Assembly (NCBI GenBank): GCA_022448265.1
Contig: JAKVCC010000015.1
Location: 57,375-121,374 of the forward strand
Length of the DNA stretch: 64,000 nucleotides
Reading direction: 5' to 3'
Origin: Pirellulales bacterium
GTDB taxonomy: Bacteria > Planctomycetota > Planctomycetia > Pirellulales > Lacipirellulaceae
In this document: positions 27,535-37,237 of the stretch, piece by piece
How positions within the stretch are numbered: the first letter of the stretch is position 1
How the letters are laid out: each line of letters opens with the position of its first letter
Position numbers and translations under genes: made by a program
The notes under the pieces: model-generated
Told to the model about the DNA's origin: nothing
The model's database searches: none
The model's input: only the letters and a program-made list of their open reading frames with translations

Positions 27535-27773
27535 GTGCTATTCTGCCGGCCCGTGTTGCAGAATAGGACGCTGATTGAAGCGCATTGGATCCGACTGTCG
27601 CGGATTCGTACAATGCCGTTTTTGTTGGCCCCTATTGACTCGCCCAGTGGCCAATCGCGTCCCATTCTAAGAGTAATGTTTGCTTGACTTTACGGCGTCT
27701 GCGCTGTGCAATGGAGAGAGTCAGCCGGGGCGCAATTCGCCCCCGGCGACTTCACCGCAGCAGCGCAGCGCCT

Positions 27774-29450
27774 ATGTCCAATTCGCTGGCCAGTCATCGA
27801 CCGCCAAACAAGGAATGCGGCAGGATCAATTCTGTCGGGCGCGGCGCTCCCTCCCACAGGAAGCCGTTCCGTGCCTTGACCCTCATCGAAATGCTAGTCG
27901 GCATGGCAATCACGCTGGTGATGATGGCTGCCGTTGTTACTCTTTTTGCCAACATCGGCGAAGGAGTCCGCAACCGCCGGGCGAGCATGGAAATGGGCGG
28001 CCAGTTGCGTGTAGCCCGAGCTCGGCTTTTCAAAGACCTGGCGGGCGCAACGTGTCCGGCCGTCACCTGGCAGGAGCCGGGCAGCGACAATGGGTACATC
28101 GAGTTGATCGAAGGCTCCGCGACGGATTTGGAATCCGGTCTTTTGACGGATGGGATTCCTGAAAATGGCGAGTTGGACTACACCGTCTCATTGGTTCCGG
28201 GAAGCAACTTGTTGCCGCTACCGGCCGGCGCTGTAACCGATGGCCGGGCGCTGGGCGACTACGACGACATTCTGGCACTGACGGTGCGCAGCTCAGGCGA
28301 GCCCTTCACGGGACGGGGGCCGGGCAATGAGGTAATCCAGTCTGATTTGGCGGAGGTCGTTTGGTATTCAGTCGAGAATCCGGCCGATGGTTCTCTCGGC
28401 GAACCGGGGATGCGCACTGTCTATCGTCGGGTGCTGTTAATTGCTCCTTGGATAATGATTCCCGACAACCCAACGCCCAATAATTTTTTTCAGGAATTGG
28501 ATATTTCTGCACACCATGACGGTTTGCGATGGGTTCCCAATAGTCTTGGGGATCTTACCAAAAGGGAATTCCGGTGTTACCGAAGTCGAGATTCCCTGTT
28601 TCCGCACTATCTTGCTTCGGGCGGAATTGGGCACACGTCTCCACCCAACGTGCAATTTATCCGTGCGGCAGGCGACACCTTGACGGTGAACGCTACTGCT
28701 GTGCCCCTGCTTAAGAGCGGCCGGGTCGAAACCTACCAGGTTACCGAGGGAGGCGAGTATGAACGGTTGCCGACCATATTGGTGAACGGTGCAACGGCGA
28801 GGCCGATTATGCGGCAGATTTCCACGGACCCACCCATTTGGGAAGTGGCCCATTTGGTGACCGGCCCCGTTCCGCTTGCGTTCGAACGCGAAGGTGAAGA
28901 CGTGGTACTCAACGATGTGCTGGCCTTCGACGTGCGCGTTTTCGATCCCGGCGCGCCACTATTTCTTTACAATGATGTTCTTGTCGAACCCTTGTCGACC
29001 GCAACTTTTGAAACGGTCATTGAGGACGGGACGTTGTCCGGATTTGGGGCGTTCGTCGATTTGGGCTGGGACCAGTCGGGAGACTATTATTATGGGGACT
29101 ACCCAGCGGCGAGTGTGCCATTATTCCAAGCGGAGCGCCCAGCCGGCTGGCATCCTCGTGCACCATTGAACGGTTTGCCGTCCGTCTATGATACCTGGTC
29201 GTTGCACTATGAAAGTGATGGGGTGGATCAAGACGATGCCAGCGACTCTGGTTCTGGCATCGATCAAGGCACCAACGGCTTAGACGACGACGTTGATGGC
29301 AGTGGCGCCTTCAATGGCACCGATGACATGGGCGAGCGGGAAACATCGCCTCCCTACGATGTGCCCTTACCGGGAATGCAAGTTAAGATCCGCATTTACG
29401 AACGCGATACCCGCCAAATACGCGAAGCGACGGTGACGAAAGATTTTTGA
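27774..29450 (+). CDS. Large prepilin-signal (type IV pilin-like) protein
   Basis: 558 residues from ATG 27774 (MSNSLASHRPPNK); the tracked start is 30 codons upstream. A basic leader ends in FRALTLIEMLVGMAITLVMM, a prepilin peptidase/N-methylation signal followed by the pilin helix. The long C-terminal part is beta-rich and ends in an Asp/Gly-rich stretch (DDASDSGSGIDQGTNGLDDD) that may bind calcium. Proteins of this type resemble GspJ/PulJ minor pseudopilins but are much larger. Secreted-face function is unknown. Confidence 0.8.
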   Translation: MSNSLASHRPPNKECGRINSVGRGAPSHRKPFRALTLIEMLVGMAITLVMMAAVVTLFANIGEGVRNRRASMEMGGQLRVARARLFKDLAGATCPAVTWQEPGSDNGYIELIEGSATDLESGLLTDGIPENGELDYTVSLVPGSNLLPLPAGAVTDGRALGDYDDILALTVRSSGEPFTGRGPGNEVIQSDLAEVVWYSVENPADGSLGEPGMRTVYRRVLLIAPWIMIPDNPTPNNFFQELDISAHHDGLRWVPNSLGDLTKREFRCYRSRDSLFPHYLASGGIGHTSPPNVQFIRAAGDTLTVNATAVPLLKSGRVETYQVTEGGEYERLPTILVNGATARPIMRQISTDPPIWEVAHLVTGPVPLAFEREGEDVVLNDVLAFDVRVFDPGAPLFLYNDVLVEPLSTATFETVIEDGTLSGFGAFVDLGWDQSGDYYYGDYPAASVPLFQAERPAGWHPRAPLNGLPSVYDTWSLHYESDGVDQDDASDSGSGIDQGTNGLDDDVDGSGAFNGTDDMGERETSPPYDVPLPGMQVKIRIYERDTRQIREATVTKDF

Positions 29451-29533
29451 AATCGGCGCTGGTTTCGCGTTTTCCGCCGCGAGTTAATGCCACCTTATTC
29501 AGTACACCTCACGCCTCGCGACGCACCCCTCAC

Positions 29534-29845
29534 ATGCACTCCATTCGCCTTCAACATCCCTGGAAGTGCTGCCCTCAAGGCAACGGCTTTTGCTGGTCGC
29601 GCGCTTTCCATTGGCCAGCGGGGGAGCGACCGAAAGAAAAAACCCGGTTGGTGGTTGCGGAGTTGCCTGTTTCGGCCGTTGTCTCTCTCAACGAAAGGCC
29701 GCTCGCGGCGGATGGAGCGGGACACTTTGATATTACGAGCCTGCTGGGGCCGGACAATCGGATCACCATCGAGCTGGCCGGGAGGGCGCCGGCCAGTCAA
29801 ACGGAGTTTCCGTTCGAGGTGCGCCTGGAAATTTTTGAAGCATAG
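29534..29845 (+). CDS. Small beta-sandwich protein (sugar-binding-like)
   Basis: 103 residues from ATG 29534 (MHSIRLQHPWKC). The core (VSLNERPLAADGAGHFDITSLL ... NRITIELAGRAP) has the look of the jelly-roll sugar-binding domain of beta-galactosidase-type hydrolases, standing alone without a catalytic domain. No signal peptide. It sits 24 bp before the DUF1080 gene, suggesting a shared carbohydrate role. The tracked start at 29447 overlaps the previous gene and adds an unlikely leader. Confidence 0.6.
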   Translation: MHSIRLQHPWKCCPQGNGFCWSRAFHWPAGERPKEKTRLVVAELPVSAVVSLNERPLAADGAGHFDITSLLGPDNRITIELAGRAPASQTEFPFEVRLEIFEA

Positions 29846-29869
29846 CAGCAGCTACAGGAGGGCTCCAAC

Positions 29870-31081
29870 ATGCGTCGCGTTGCCACCGGGTTGATCATAT
29901 TGCTGCTAACTATTAGCAAGGCTGTTGCAGCGCCTAATGCGTTGTCTCGAGCGGAAAATGTCGACGGCTATATCAGGCTTTTCGACGGTGAAACACTCTT
30001 CGGTTGGCAGGCCACCAGCGATGCCAATTGGCAGGTTGAGGATGGCGCGATCCGCGTGACCCAGGGCGAGCCCGGCTGGTTGATGACGACTAGCCAATTT
30101 TCCGACTATGAGCTGGTTGTCGAGTTCAAGGCCCCGGCGACGACTAACAGCGGAATTTTTCTGTCGACGGCGTCCCATCCCCAGGATCCCACCAAAGATT
30201 GCTATGAGTTGAACATCGCTCCGCCAGACAATCTGTTTCCTACCGGTTCCCTTGTAGGCCGAAAACGGACAGGTAAACTGCCCCGGGGGCCAGAATTTCC
30301 GAACGCGGGTTCAGTGGATCTTTGGGATGGCAACTGGCATACGTTTGTAGTGACGTGTGCGGGCACGACGGTGCGTGTTCGTTTCGATGGTTACCCGTGG
30401 TACGAATATCAGGATACCGAACCGCACCGCCGCGGCCATATTGGCCTGCAGTTTCGCGAGGGCGAAGTTGCTTTTCGTAATATTCGCTTGCGTCTGCTGG
30501 AGGCCAAGCCCATTTTTAATGGGCGCGATTTGACGGGATGGAACACTGAGCGGGGCGAAAAGAGCCAGTTTTCAGTTACCCCAAAGGGCGAGCTACGGGT
30601 ACTCGACGGTCGCGGACAGATTGAAACGGATGCCAGCTACGGCGACTTCGTGTTGCAGACGGAATGCTTCGTCGATGGTAACGGTCTCAACTCGGGCCTC
30701 TTTTTCCGCTGCATCCCGCGCGAGTTTTTAATGGGCTACGAGTGCCAGATTCATAATGGCACGGTGGACGGCAATCCGACCAGGCCTCAAGATTGCGGTA
30801 CAGGTGGTATCTTTCGCCGCCAAAACGCGCGTCGCATTGTGGCCCGCGATTACGAGTGGTTCGCCATCACTCTAGTCGCCGATGGGCCCCATATGGCCGC
30901 CTGGGTCAATGGCACCCAAGTGAGCGACTGGACCGACACCCGCTCGCCGCACGAAAATCCCCGCAAGGGTTTGCGGCTTGAGCCCGGGACGATTGCCATC
31001 CAGGGCCATGATCCAACGACCGATCTGCGCTTTCGGGAGCTGCGGATTCAGGAGTTGGCCAAGAGCCTGAAGGACCAATGA
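29870..31081 (+). CDS. Secreted two-domain DUF1080 (3-keto-disaccharide hydrolase-like) protein
   Basis: 403 residues with a perfect AGGAGG site before ATG 29870. A signal peptide (VATGLIILLLTISKAVAA) is followed by two tandem DUF1080 concanavalin-like domains, residues about 32-205 (YIRLFDGETLFGWQ) and 207-395 (KPIFNGRDLTGWN). Some DUF1080 proteins cleave 3-keto sugars; most are untested. The motif NGRDLTGW is the family hallmark. Predicted periplasmic or exported. Confidence 0.9.
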   Translation: MRRVATGLIILLLTISKAVAAPNALSRAENVDGYIRLFDGETLFGWQATSDANWQVEDGAIRVTQGEPGWLMTTSQFSDYELVVEFKAPATTNSGIFLSTASHPQDPTKDCYELNIAPPDNLFPTGSLVGRKRTGKLPRGPEFPNAGSVDLWDGNWHTFVVTCAGTTVRVRFDGYPWYEYQDTEPHRRGHIGLQFREGEVAFRNIRLRLLEAKPIFNGRDLTGWNTERGEKSQFSVTPKGELRVLDGRGQIETDASYGDFVLQTECFVDGNGLNSGLFFRCIPREFLMGYECQIHNGTVDGNPTRPQDCGTGGIFRRQNARRIVARDYEWFAITLVADGPHMAAWVNGTQVSDWTDTRSPHENPRKGLRLEPGTIAIQGHDPTTDLRFRELRIQELAKSLKDQ

Positions 31082-31480
31082 CGAGCGCCATAGTGCTCCA
31101 AATACGATAACCTGGCCCCAATGGCCGAAACACGACGTCCCATGTCGGTATGCGTCGGTTTCTTTGGTTGGGCCAATGCTCATTGGAATTTGGTCGTGAT
31201 GGTTCCCCGCTTGCCAGCGGCGTCGCCGCGAACCACAATAGCCTGTTCGTGTCTAGCCCGCATATTTCATCACCCTCTGCTGCGAGTCCGAAAAGTACAG
31301 CGTCTGCCGCGTTAAACAGTAATTTTGGGTTGCTCACGTATTATTAATACGCTCCGCACCCAGAAAAACCGTTTGCCTTATAGGCGCCGCACTTTTCAGA
31401 CTCTCGCGACGAAGTTGATGAAATGTCCAGGCTGGCTTATTGCAAGCTTTTTTGTTTTTGCAGTTCAACGGATAGATGCT
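31082..31480. other. Intergenic stretch upstream of argG
   Basis: About 400 bp with no supported gene. It contains a near-perfect palindrome, CGTATTA-T-TAATACG, at 31337-31351, about 130 bp before the argG start, which could be an operator. Confidence 0.4.
31337..31351. promoter_or_regulatory. Palindrome upstream of argG
   Basis: CGTATTA-T-TAATACG, 7-bp arms around one base, in the argG upstream region. Operator-like in form; the binding protein is unknown and it may be chance. Confidence 0.3.
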
Positions 31481-32695
31481 ATGCCCAGTTGCGTGTTGGC
31501 GTATTCAGGAGGACTCGACACTTCAGTCATTCTTGGTTGGCTGCAGGACGAAGGTTATGACATCCATGCGGTCTATGTCGATTTAGGACAGCCTTGTGAA
31601 GATCGTGAGGCTATCCTGCAGAAGGCGCGCGACCACGGAGCCAAGTCGTCGCGGCTGGTTGATGCGCGCGAGGAATTGTGCCGGGACTATGCGTTTCCGG
31701 TTTTGCAGTGGCAGGCAAAATACGAGGGCATCTATCTTCTAGGGACTTCCATCGCCCGGCCACTCATCTCCAAGGTTTGCTTGCAAGTTGCTCGGGAGGT
31801 GGGAGCGGAGGCTTATGCCCACGGTGCAACTGGCAAAGGCAATGACCAGTGTCGTTTCCAACTCGCGGCGGAGGCTCTCGACCCCAATGTCAAGATTATT
31901 GCCCCCTGGCGGATCGAGAAGTTTCGCAGCCAGTTTCCTGGCCGGACCGAGATGATCGACTACTGCGACGCGAAGAAAATTCCGGTCAAAGCTTCACTTG
32001 CCAAACCCTACAGTTCCGACGAAAACTGTCTGCATATTAGTTATGAGGCGGGCAGTCTTGAAGACCCCGAAGTCAACGGCCAAGAGGTCGTCGATTTTGG
32101 CATGGGCGTTTCGCCTCAAGAAGCACCGGACGAAATCCAAGAGGTTTCAGTGCGTTTCGAGAGTGGCGCACCGGTCGCTATGAACGGCGAAACCAAGAGC
32201 CCGCTGGCGATAGTCGAGGCGATGAATGCGGTAGCGGGTCGTAACGGAATCGGCCGGATCGACATTGTTGAAAACCGTTTTGTCGGTATGAAGAGCCGCG
32301 GAGTCTACGAGGCCCCGGGAATGACCGCTCTCTACGCGGCCCATTTGGCGTTGGAGCAACTGACGCTTGATCGCGATCTAGTCCATCTGCGCGATCGGCT
32401 TGCGCCAGAGGTTGCCGAGATGGTGTACTACGGATTCTGGTTTGTTCCAAAAATGGATGCACTTATGGCCTTCATCCGCGACGCACAACTGCCTGTCTCT
32501 GGCGAAGTGACGCTCGGCCTCTACAAAGGTAACGTGATGATCCAAAGTCGCACGAGCCCCAATAGCTTGTACGATGCCGAAGTCGCGAGCATGGAAGGCG
32601 GTGGGAGCTACGACCAAACCGACGCTGAAGGATTCTTAAGGTTGCAGGGATTGCCAAGCCGGGTGCTGGGCAGAGTGAGGCCGAGAGATTACTAG
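31481..32695 (+). CDS. argG: Argininosuccinate synthase
   Basis: 404 residues from ATG 31481 (MPSCVLAYSGGLDTSV), the family start; the tracked ORF begins 52 codons earlier. PP-loop AYSGGLDTS, the ATGKGNDQCRFQ block, and SSDENCLHISYE are conserved. It condenses citrulline with aspartate using ATP in arginine synthesis. argH is not next to it. Length is normal. Confidence 0.96.
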   Translation: MPSCVLAYSGGLDTSVILGWLQDEGYDIHAVYVDLGQPCEDREAILQKARDHGAKSSRLVDAREELCRDYAFPVLQWQAKYEGIYLLGTSIARPLISKVCLQVAREVGAEAYAHGATGKGNDQCRFQLAAEALDPNVKIIAPWRIEKFRSQFPGRTEMIDYCDAKKIPVKASLAKPYSSDENCLHISYEAGSLEDPEVNGQEVVDFGMGVSPQEAPDEIQEVSVRFESGAPVAMNGETKSPLAIVEAMNAVAGRNGIGRIDIVENRFVGMKSRGVYEAPGMTALYAAHLALEQLTLDRDLVHLRDRLAPEVAEMVYYGFWFVPKMDALMAFIRDAQLPVSGEVTLGLYKGNVMIQSRTSPNSLYDAEVASMEGGGSYDQTDAEGFLRLQGLPSRVLGRVRPRDY

Positions 32696-32772
32696 TTGTA
32701 GTTGCAAGGCGCGAGCGGCGGGTGCCAAGCTTTGCCGCGGGTGCGATTACGGGAGAGCGAAAAGGGGATTCG

Positions 32773-33503
32773 CAGCGATATTTTCATCCAAGGCACGCTG
32801 ATCCTCGGGCTGGTGATTCAAATCAGTATGATGGTGGCACTCGTCGTGATGGCCCTTTGTCTCTACATCAAACAGTATTTGGCCGCCTAGTATAATTTCC
32901 TACGTGTTGCTTTTCAGCGTACTTGTGGGACCGGTTTTTTCGCGGGTAGCGTGACGAGCGGACGCGAGCGGCAGACCCTCGACTTACTGCTCACGACCCT
33001 GATAACGCCCTGGAAAATGTTATGAGGCAAATTCGTTTCGGGCCTCGGCGTATCAAGTGTGCTGACATCGTTTTTAATGTGGTCTGTGCTCTTGCCGTGT
33101 ATCATGCTGCTGGAATATTGGTACAATCTGCCTGCGATGCAGGCTATTTCCTGGTAGTGGCGCTGACCTATCTGACAACAGCCATGACTGCCCTGTTTTG
33201 TTCAGACCTGTTTCGGAAGATCGCTACAGTTTAATGGCTACCTGTCTGATCATTCTGACTTTGTTGTTTGGTCCTGTGGCAGCACAGACCTTTACTGATA
33301 ATTTCCTCACGAACGCATCGGTTGTGAGTATTGCAGAGCTGATCAGTTACTACAGTCCGTTTGCTGCTGTTTTTAGTCTGCCGTTGCAGATCAGCGATGC
33401 GCTGCCTGGGCGGGGATCGCAGGTCATGGTATTTTGGGGTTTTCTGGGCTTTGTCCTGGTTTACAATTTGGCCCTGTTGTTCGGCATGATGTGGCTGTTT
33501 TGA
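32773..33503 (+). pseudogene. Wrecked ABC-2 type permease gene
   Basis: Fragments in different frames line up as one membrane protein: IQGTLILGLVIQISMMVALV ... QYLAA, TAG (where Trp is likely), SYVLLFSVLVGPVF, then shifted GSVTSGRERQTLDLLLTT, TGA, GKFVSGLGVSSVLTSF, then CDAGYFLVVALTYLTTAMTA and a last frame LISYYSPFAAVF ... MMWLF-stop. The RERQTLDLLLTT block is typical of planctomycete ABC-2 permeases. At least two stops and three frameshifts. The short ORFs at 33022 and 33198 in the track are pieces of it. Confidence 0.7.
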
Positions 33504-33530
33504 GTGCGCTGGCGCGTTACCGGGTAAACT

Positions 33531-34310
33531 ATGCTTCTGCTTATCTCCCCTGCGAAGACGCTCGATTTTTCCTCGCAGGATGTGTGCGCCACCGCTACTA
33601 GGCCAGAGTTGCTTGCCCAATCCAAAAAACTGATCGCGCTGCTTCGCCCATTCTCGCCGAAGCAGATTGGCAAGTTGATGGGCATCAGTGACAAGCTGGC
33701 GGTAGGCGTCCATGATCATGTTCGCCTCTGGAAGAATAAGTACGACGCGGTGGGCGCCAAGCAGGCGTTGCTGGCCTTTGGCGGCGATGTCTATGTAGGG
33801 CTGGCGGCCAACGATTTTTCGCCAGACGACTTCGATTTTTCTCAGCAGCATTTGCGGATTCTTTCCGGGCTCTACGGTGTCCTGCGGCCTCTCGACCTAG
33901 TACAGCCCCATCGGCTGGAAATGGGAACGCGCTTGTCCGGCGATCATGGCGTGTCACTTTACGACTTTTGGCAGGATGGGATTGCCAGGAAGTTGCGCCG
34001 GGCCTTGGCAGAGCAGGGGGACGAAGTTCTCGTAAACCTGGCCTCTCAGGAGTACTTTAAAGCTGCCCGTGCGGGCAGCTTTCCCTGCCGGGTAATTACG
34101 CCTGTCTTTAAGGACCGCAAAGGGGGGCAGTATAAGGTTCTCAGCTTTTTTGCCAAAAAAGCCCGCGGCATGATGACGCGGCATATTATTCGCAATCGGG
34201 TCACCGACGAGCGTGGCATACTCACGTTCCGCGAGGCCGGGTACAAATATCATCGAGGGCTCTCCAGTGCCGATCAACCTGTCTTCGCGCGGGACGAAGC
34301 GCGGGCCTGA
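33531..34310 (+). CDS. yaaA: YaaA/UPF0246 family protein
   Basis: 259 residues. The start MLLLISPAKTLDF and the block LSGLYGVLRPLDLVQPHRLEM are diagnostic of the YaaA family, which in E. coli lowers free iron during peroxide stress. Basic residues near FFAKKARGMMTRHII fit DNA binding described for the family. Normal length. It follows the permease pseudogene closely. Confidence 0.92.
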   Translation: MLLLISPAKTLDFSSQDVCATATRPELLAQSKKLIALLRPFSPKQIGKLMGISDKLAVGVHDHVRLWKNKYDAVGAKQALLAFGGDVYVGLAANDFSPDDFDFSQQHLRILSGLYGVLRPLDLVQPHRLEMGTRLSGDHGVSLYDFWQDGIARKLRRALAEQGDEVLVNLASQEYFKAARAGSFPCRVITPVFKDRKGGQYKVLSFFAKKARGMMTRHIIRNRVTDERGILTFREAGYKYHRGLSSADQPVFARDEARA

Positions 34311-34453
34311 ATCGGAAATCACTATGAGCCCGAGGTGATCTGTAATCTGCACCCTGCATCTCTCAACCTGCCATACGCTTGACCGCCCTTCAGCCTGTAT
34401 GCGACAATAGACGTCGTAGATGCCTCTTTCGCTGCAATCCAAGGACAGGATCC

Positions 34454-35752
34454 ATGTCGAGCCAGCCTGCTGAGAATTGCGAGCTCACTCAGGATGAGCG
34501 AGATTTGCTCTTTTATGAGTCTCGCATTGTTCGTCCGGTGAAGATGAAGGTGCCGGAGTTTAAGCGTAACGAGCACCTGCGTCACGTCATTTTCAGCCGT
34601 CAGTTTTCTGTCGACACGTTGGAATATCTGGCTGAAACGGCTGACAAAGTCCGCATGTTGTCCAAGCAGCGTAGTGGACAAGATTTTCTGATCAATCTGC
34701 TGCATCACAAACGGGCGATGTTGTATTTCACGCAGCCTTCAACGCGTACGTTTTTGTCGTTCATGTCTGCCTGCCAGATTTTGGGAATAACTTGTAACGA
34801 AGTACGGGACCCGTCGACATCTTCCGAAACCAAAGGCGAAACCCGCTTTGATTCGATACGCATGTTTAGCAGCTACTTCGACTTAATCATTATGCGTAGC
34901 AAACTTGCGAAGCTGGCTGAGTCGTGCGCTTACTTAATGAACGATTTGGAAGTGTCGGGAAACCGGAGTGTGCCGATTATCAATGCTGGCTCTGGGGCCG
35001 ATGAGCATCCTACCCAGTCGTTGCTGGACATTTATACGTTGCAGCGGACCTTTCAGTTTACCGAGGCGGGCAGCTCGCCGATGGCTTCGCGTCTGCACGA
35101 GCTTCGCCAGCTGCACCCTGAGCTAACAACCGGTCTGGCAGGAAAGACGTATGGTTTCTGCGGCGATATTGGCCGCGGACGCACGGTCCGCTCTTTGGCC
35201 AGCCTGCTCGCCAAATACGAGGGTGTGAAGCTGATCTTTATTGCTCCGGACGACCCGACACTCGCTCTGCGCGACGACCTGCGCCATCGTCTTCAAGATC
35301 GTGGTATTGCGATCTCCGAGGTCGAGCATTTCGACGAAATCGTTGACGGTGTGCCGGTCATCGAGCAGCTTGACGCCCTCTACATGACAAGGATTCAAAA
35401 AGAACACGACAGTCCAGCCGAAGCGGAAAAGTTTGCACAGATCGATCTTTCGAGATACAAGTTGACGCGAGGGTTGGTGGATCGGATGAAAGTCTATGCG
35501 CCCATACTCCATCCGTTTCCACGCGACCAGCATTTCGGTGAGATTCCGCCGGAGATCGACAACGATCCTCGGGCGATGTACTTCCGGCAGGCGCGAAATG
35601 GAATGTGGATTCGAGCGGCCTTGTTGGCCTCGGTATTCGGGGTCGATCACCAAATATCCCGCTTCTTTGAGCAGCAGTACAGTGAGTGGCATCACTACAA
35701 TGAAGACGACGTGTGGGCGCCGTCACTTCCGAAGGGGCCGCTGAGGCCGTAG
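34454..35752 (+). CDS. pyrB: Aspartate carbamoyltransferase, long form
   Basis: 432 residues from ATG 34454 (MSSQPAENCELTQ), with an AGGA site. Carbamoyl phosphate motif STRT (FTQPSTRTFLSFMS), the HPTQSLLD motif, and HPFPRD are present; the absence of an ornithine-type SMG loop favours aspartate as substrate. It makes carbamoyl aspartate in pyrimidine synthesis. It is about 120 residues longer than E. coli PyrB, with an N-terminal extension of about 55 residues and inserts. No pyrI follows. Confidence 0.85.
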   Translation: MSSQPAENCELTQDERDLLFYESRIVRPVKMKVPEFKRNEHLRHVIFSRQFSVDTLEYLAETADKVRMLSKQRSGQDFLINLLHHKRAMLYFTQPSTRTFLSFMSACQILGITCNEVRDPSTSSETKGETRFDSIRMFSSYFDLIIMRSKLAKLAESCAYLMNDLEVSGNRSVPIINAGSGADEHPTQSLLDIYTLQRTFQFTEAGSSPMASRLHELRQLHPELTTGLAGKTYGFCGDIGRGRTVRSLASLLAKYEGVKLIFIAPDDPTLALRDDLRHRLQDRGIAISEVEHFDEIVDGVPVIEQLDALYMTRIQKEHDSPAEAEKFAQIDLSRYKLTRGLVDRMKVYAPILHPFPRDQHFGEIPPEIDNDPRAMYFRQARNGMWIRAALLASVFGVDHQISRFFEQQYSEWHHYNEDDVWAPSLPKGPLRP

Positions 35753-35760
35753 GTGGCCGT

Positions 35761-36366
35761 ATGGCACTCCTGATCGATGGCTATAATTTGCTCCACGCGA
35801 CGGGTATCTTCGGCGCCGAGCCGGGCAGCTTTCAGCAGTCGCGGGAAGCGCTGTTGAACTTTTTGGCTGTGGCCCTCGAAGACTCTGAACGAAAAGAAGC
35901 AACCGTTGTTTTCGACGCAGCCCACGTTTCTAGCAGTTTGCCGCAGACCGTGTTGCACGAAGCGATTGTGGTTCGTTACGCCCGGAATTATCCCGATGCC
36001 GATACCCTGATTGAGGAACTAATCGAGGGGCACCCTGCTCGCCGATCCTTGTTGGTGGTGTCGAGCGATCATCGTGTCCAACGGGCCGCGAGGCGTGGCG
36101 GCGCGCGCTTTATCGATAGCGAGCGCTGGTACGCCAAGCTCTGGCAACGTCGCCTCCACCGGCGCCGCTTGGGGATGCAGCCGACGCCGGAAAAGCCTGT
36201 GGGAAAAATGAATCCGGAAGAAATTGCCTATTGGGTCCGGGAATTTTCTGTCGACGATACGGCCCCCGGGGCTGGGGCAGAATCCGCCCCTGCTGCTGAA
36301 GGGCCTCAGCAGGTCGATAATCCTTTTCCGCCAGGTTACGGCGAGGACTTGCTGACGGACGACTAG
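35761..36366 (+). CDS. NYN-domain (YacP-like) nuclease-like protein
   Basis: 201 residues from ATG 35761 (MALLIDGYNLLHATG), 8 bp after pyrB. The PIN/NYN fold acidic residues are visible in LLIDGYNLL, VVFDAAH, NYPDADTLIEELI and VVSSDHRVQRAA, as in YacP/Rae1-like RNases. The C-terminal 60 residues are Pro/Ala-rich and probably disordered. Likely an RNA-cleaving or RNA-binding protein; the target is unknown. Confidence 0.85.
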   Translation: MALLIDGYNLLHATGIFGAEPGSFQQSREALLNFLAVALEDSERKEATVVFDAAHVSSSLPQTVLHEAIVVRYARNYPDADTLIEELIEGHPARRSLLVVSSDHRVQRAARRGGARFIDSERWYAKLWQRRLHRRRLGMQPTPEKPVGKMNPEEIAYWVREFSVDDTAPGAGAESAPAAEGPQQVDNPFPPGYGEDLLTDD

Positions 36367-36402
36367 CCTGCCTTAGTATGCAGCGCCTCGGCGATAGTTC
36401 TG

Positions 36403-37194
36403 CTATGGCAGCCTGACTAGCGAGAACTCTCCGGTCGCGCGGAGTTTCAGCTCATAGGTTCCGCCTTTTTTTACAACGATCGATGGCGCATCCGCGTGCG
36501 CGGCGCGAATGCCGATGGTGGCTGCTTCTTCGCGGTCGTTGGCAATGATCCAGAAGTCACGCCAGATCTTCTGTTCGAACTCAGATGTCTTGCCGCCGCG
36601 GGCGTAGGACGTTGGGCTGGAACCTACTTTGTCCAGCGCGAAGCCTTCACGGGGTTTTTGATATTCCCCAAAGATTCGCTGAAACGAGCAAATGGCTGTG
36701 GCTCGGTCGAGGTCAGATTCTTCAATATACTTGTCCTCGAACTTGGCGACCAAGCACTCCACATAGACGCGATCTCCTTCGATTTTAAACTGCTGGCGCT
36801 TTTCATCAACAGGTGCCCCTTCGTCGTTCACCTCGAAAAATGCAATTGTCGATATGAGCTTGTCGGACTCCGGGTCATTTTCTTGCTCAAGAACCTGAAG
36901 GCGTGCCACCCGGTGGTTAACTTTTAGCAAACGGATCGACGTTTGGGCACGCTCGAGTCGGGCCTCTTTCTCTTGCAGGTCGGCGGTAACTACCGCGAGA
37001 CGCTGTTCGCGATTAGAAAGGTCGGCTCGCAAACGATCCAGTTTGCGGTTCTTTTCGGCCAGCAGTTCCCTAGGTTCATTATAGAGCGCATACCCTTTCC
37101 AGACCGCGAGGCCGGCACCGACGACCAGTGCAGCCAGTAGCAACGTACGTATTGCACTAATGACGGTTCGAACGGTTTGGTTGATGGTACCCAT
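36403..37194 (-). CDS. Membrane-anchored coiled-coil protein
   Basis: 263 residues, family not recognised. A membrane helix near residues 17-33 (LLLAALVVGAGLAVW) is followed by a coiled coil (residues about 40-110, LLAEKNRKLDRLRADLSNRE...) and a globular C-terminal domain (FFEVNDEGAPVDEKRQQFKI ... WIIANDREEAATIGIRA) predicted outside the membrane. It is downstream of the kinase/regulator pair on the same strand, about 40 bp away, and converges with the NYN gene. Confidence 0.75.
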   Translation of the reverse strand: MGTINQTVRTVISAIRTLLLAALVVGAGLAVWKGYALYNEPRELLAEKNRKLDRLRADLSNREQRLAVVTADLQEKEARLERAQTSIRLLKVNHRVARLQVLEQENDPESDKLISTIAFFEVNDEGAPVDEKRQQFKIEGDRVYVECLVAKFEDKYIEESDLDRATAICSFQRIFGEYQKPREGFALDKVGSSPTSYARGGKTSEFEQKIWRDFWIIANDREEAATIGIRAAHADAPSIVVKKGGTYELKLRATGEFSLVRLP

Positions 37195-37237
37195 AACTGG
37201 GCGATCGACTCGTGGTGATTGCTAGCAAGGGGGCTTC

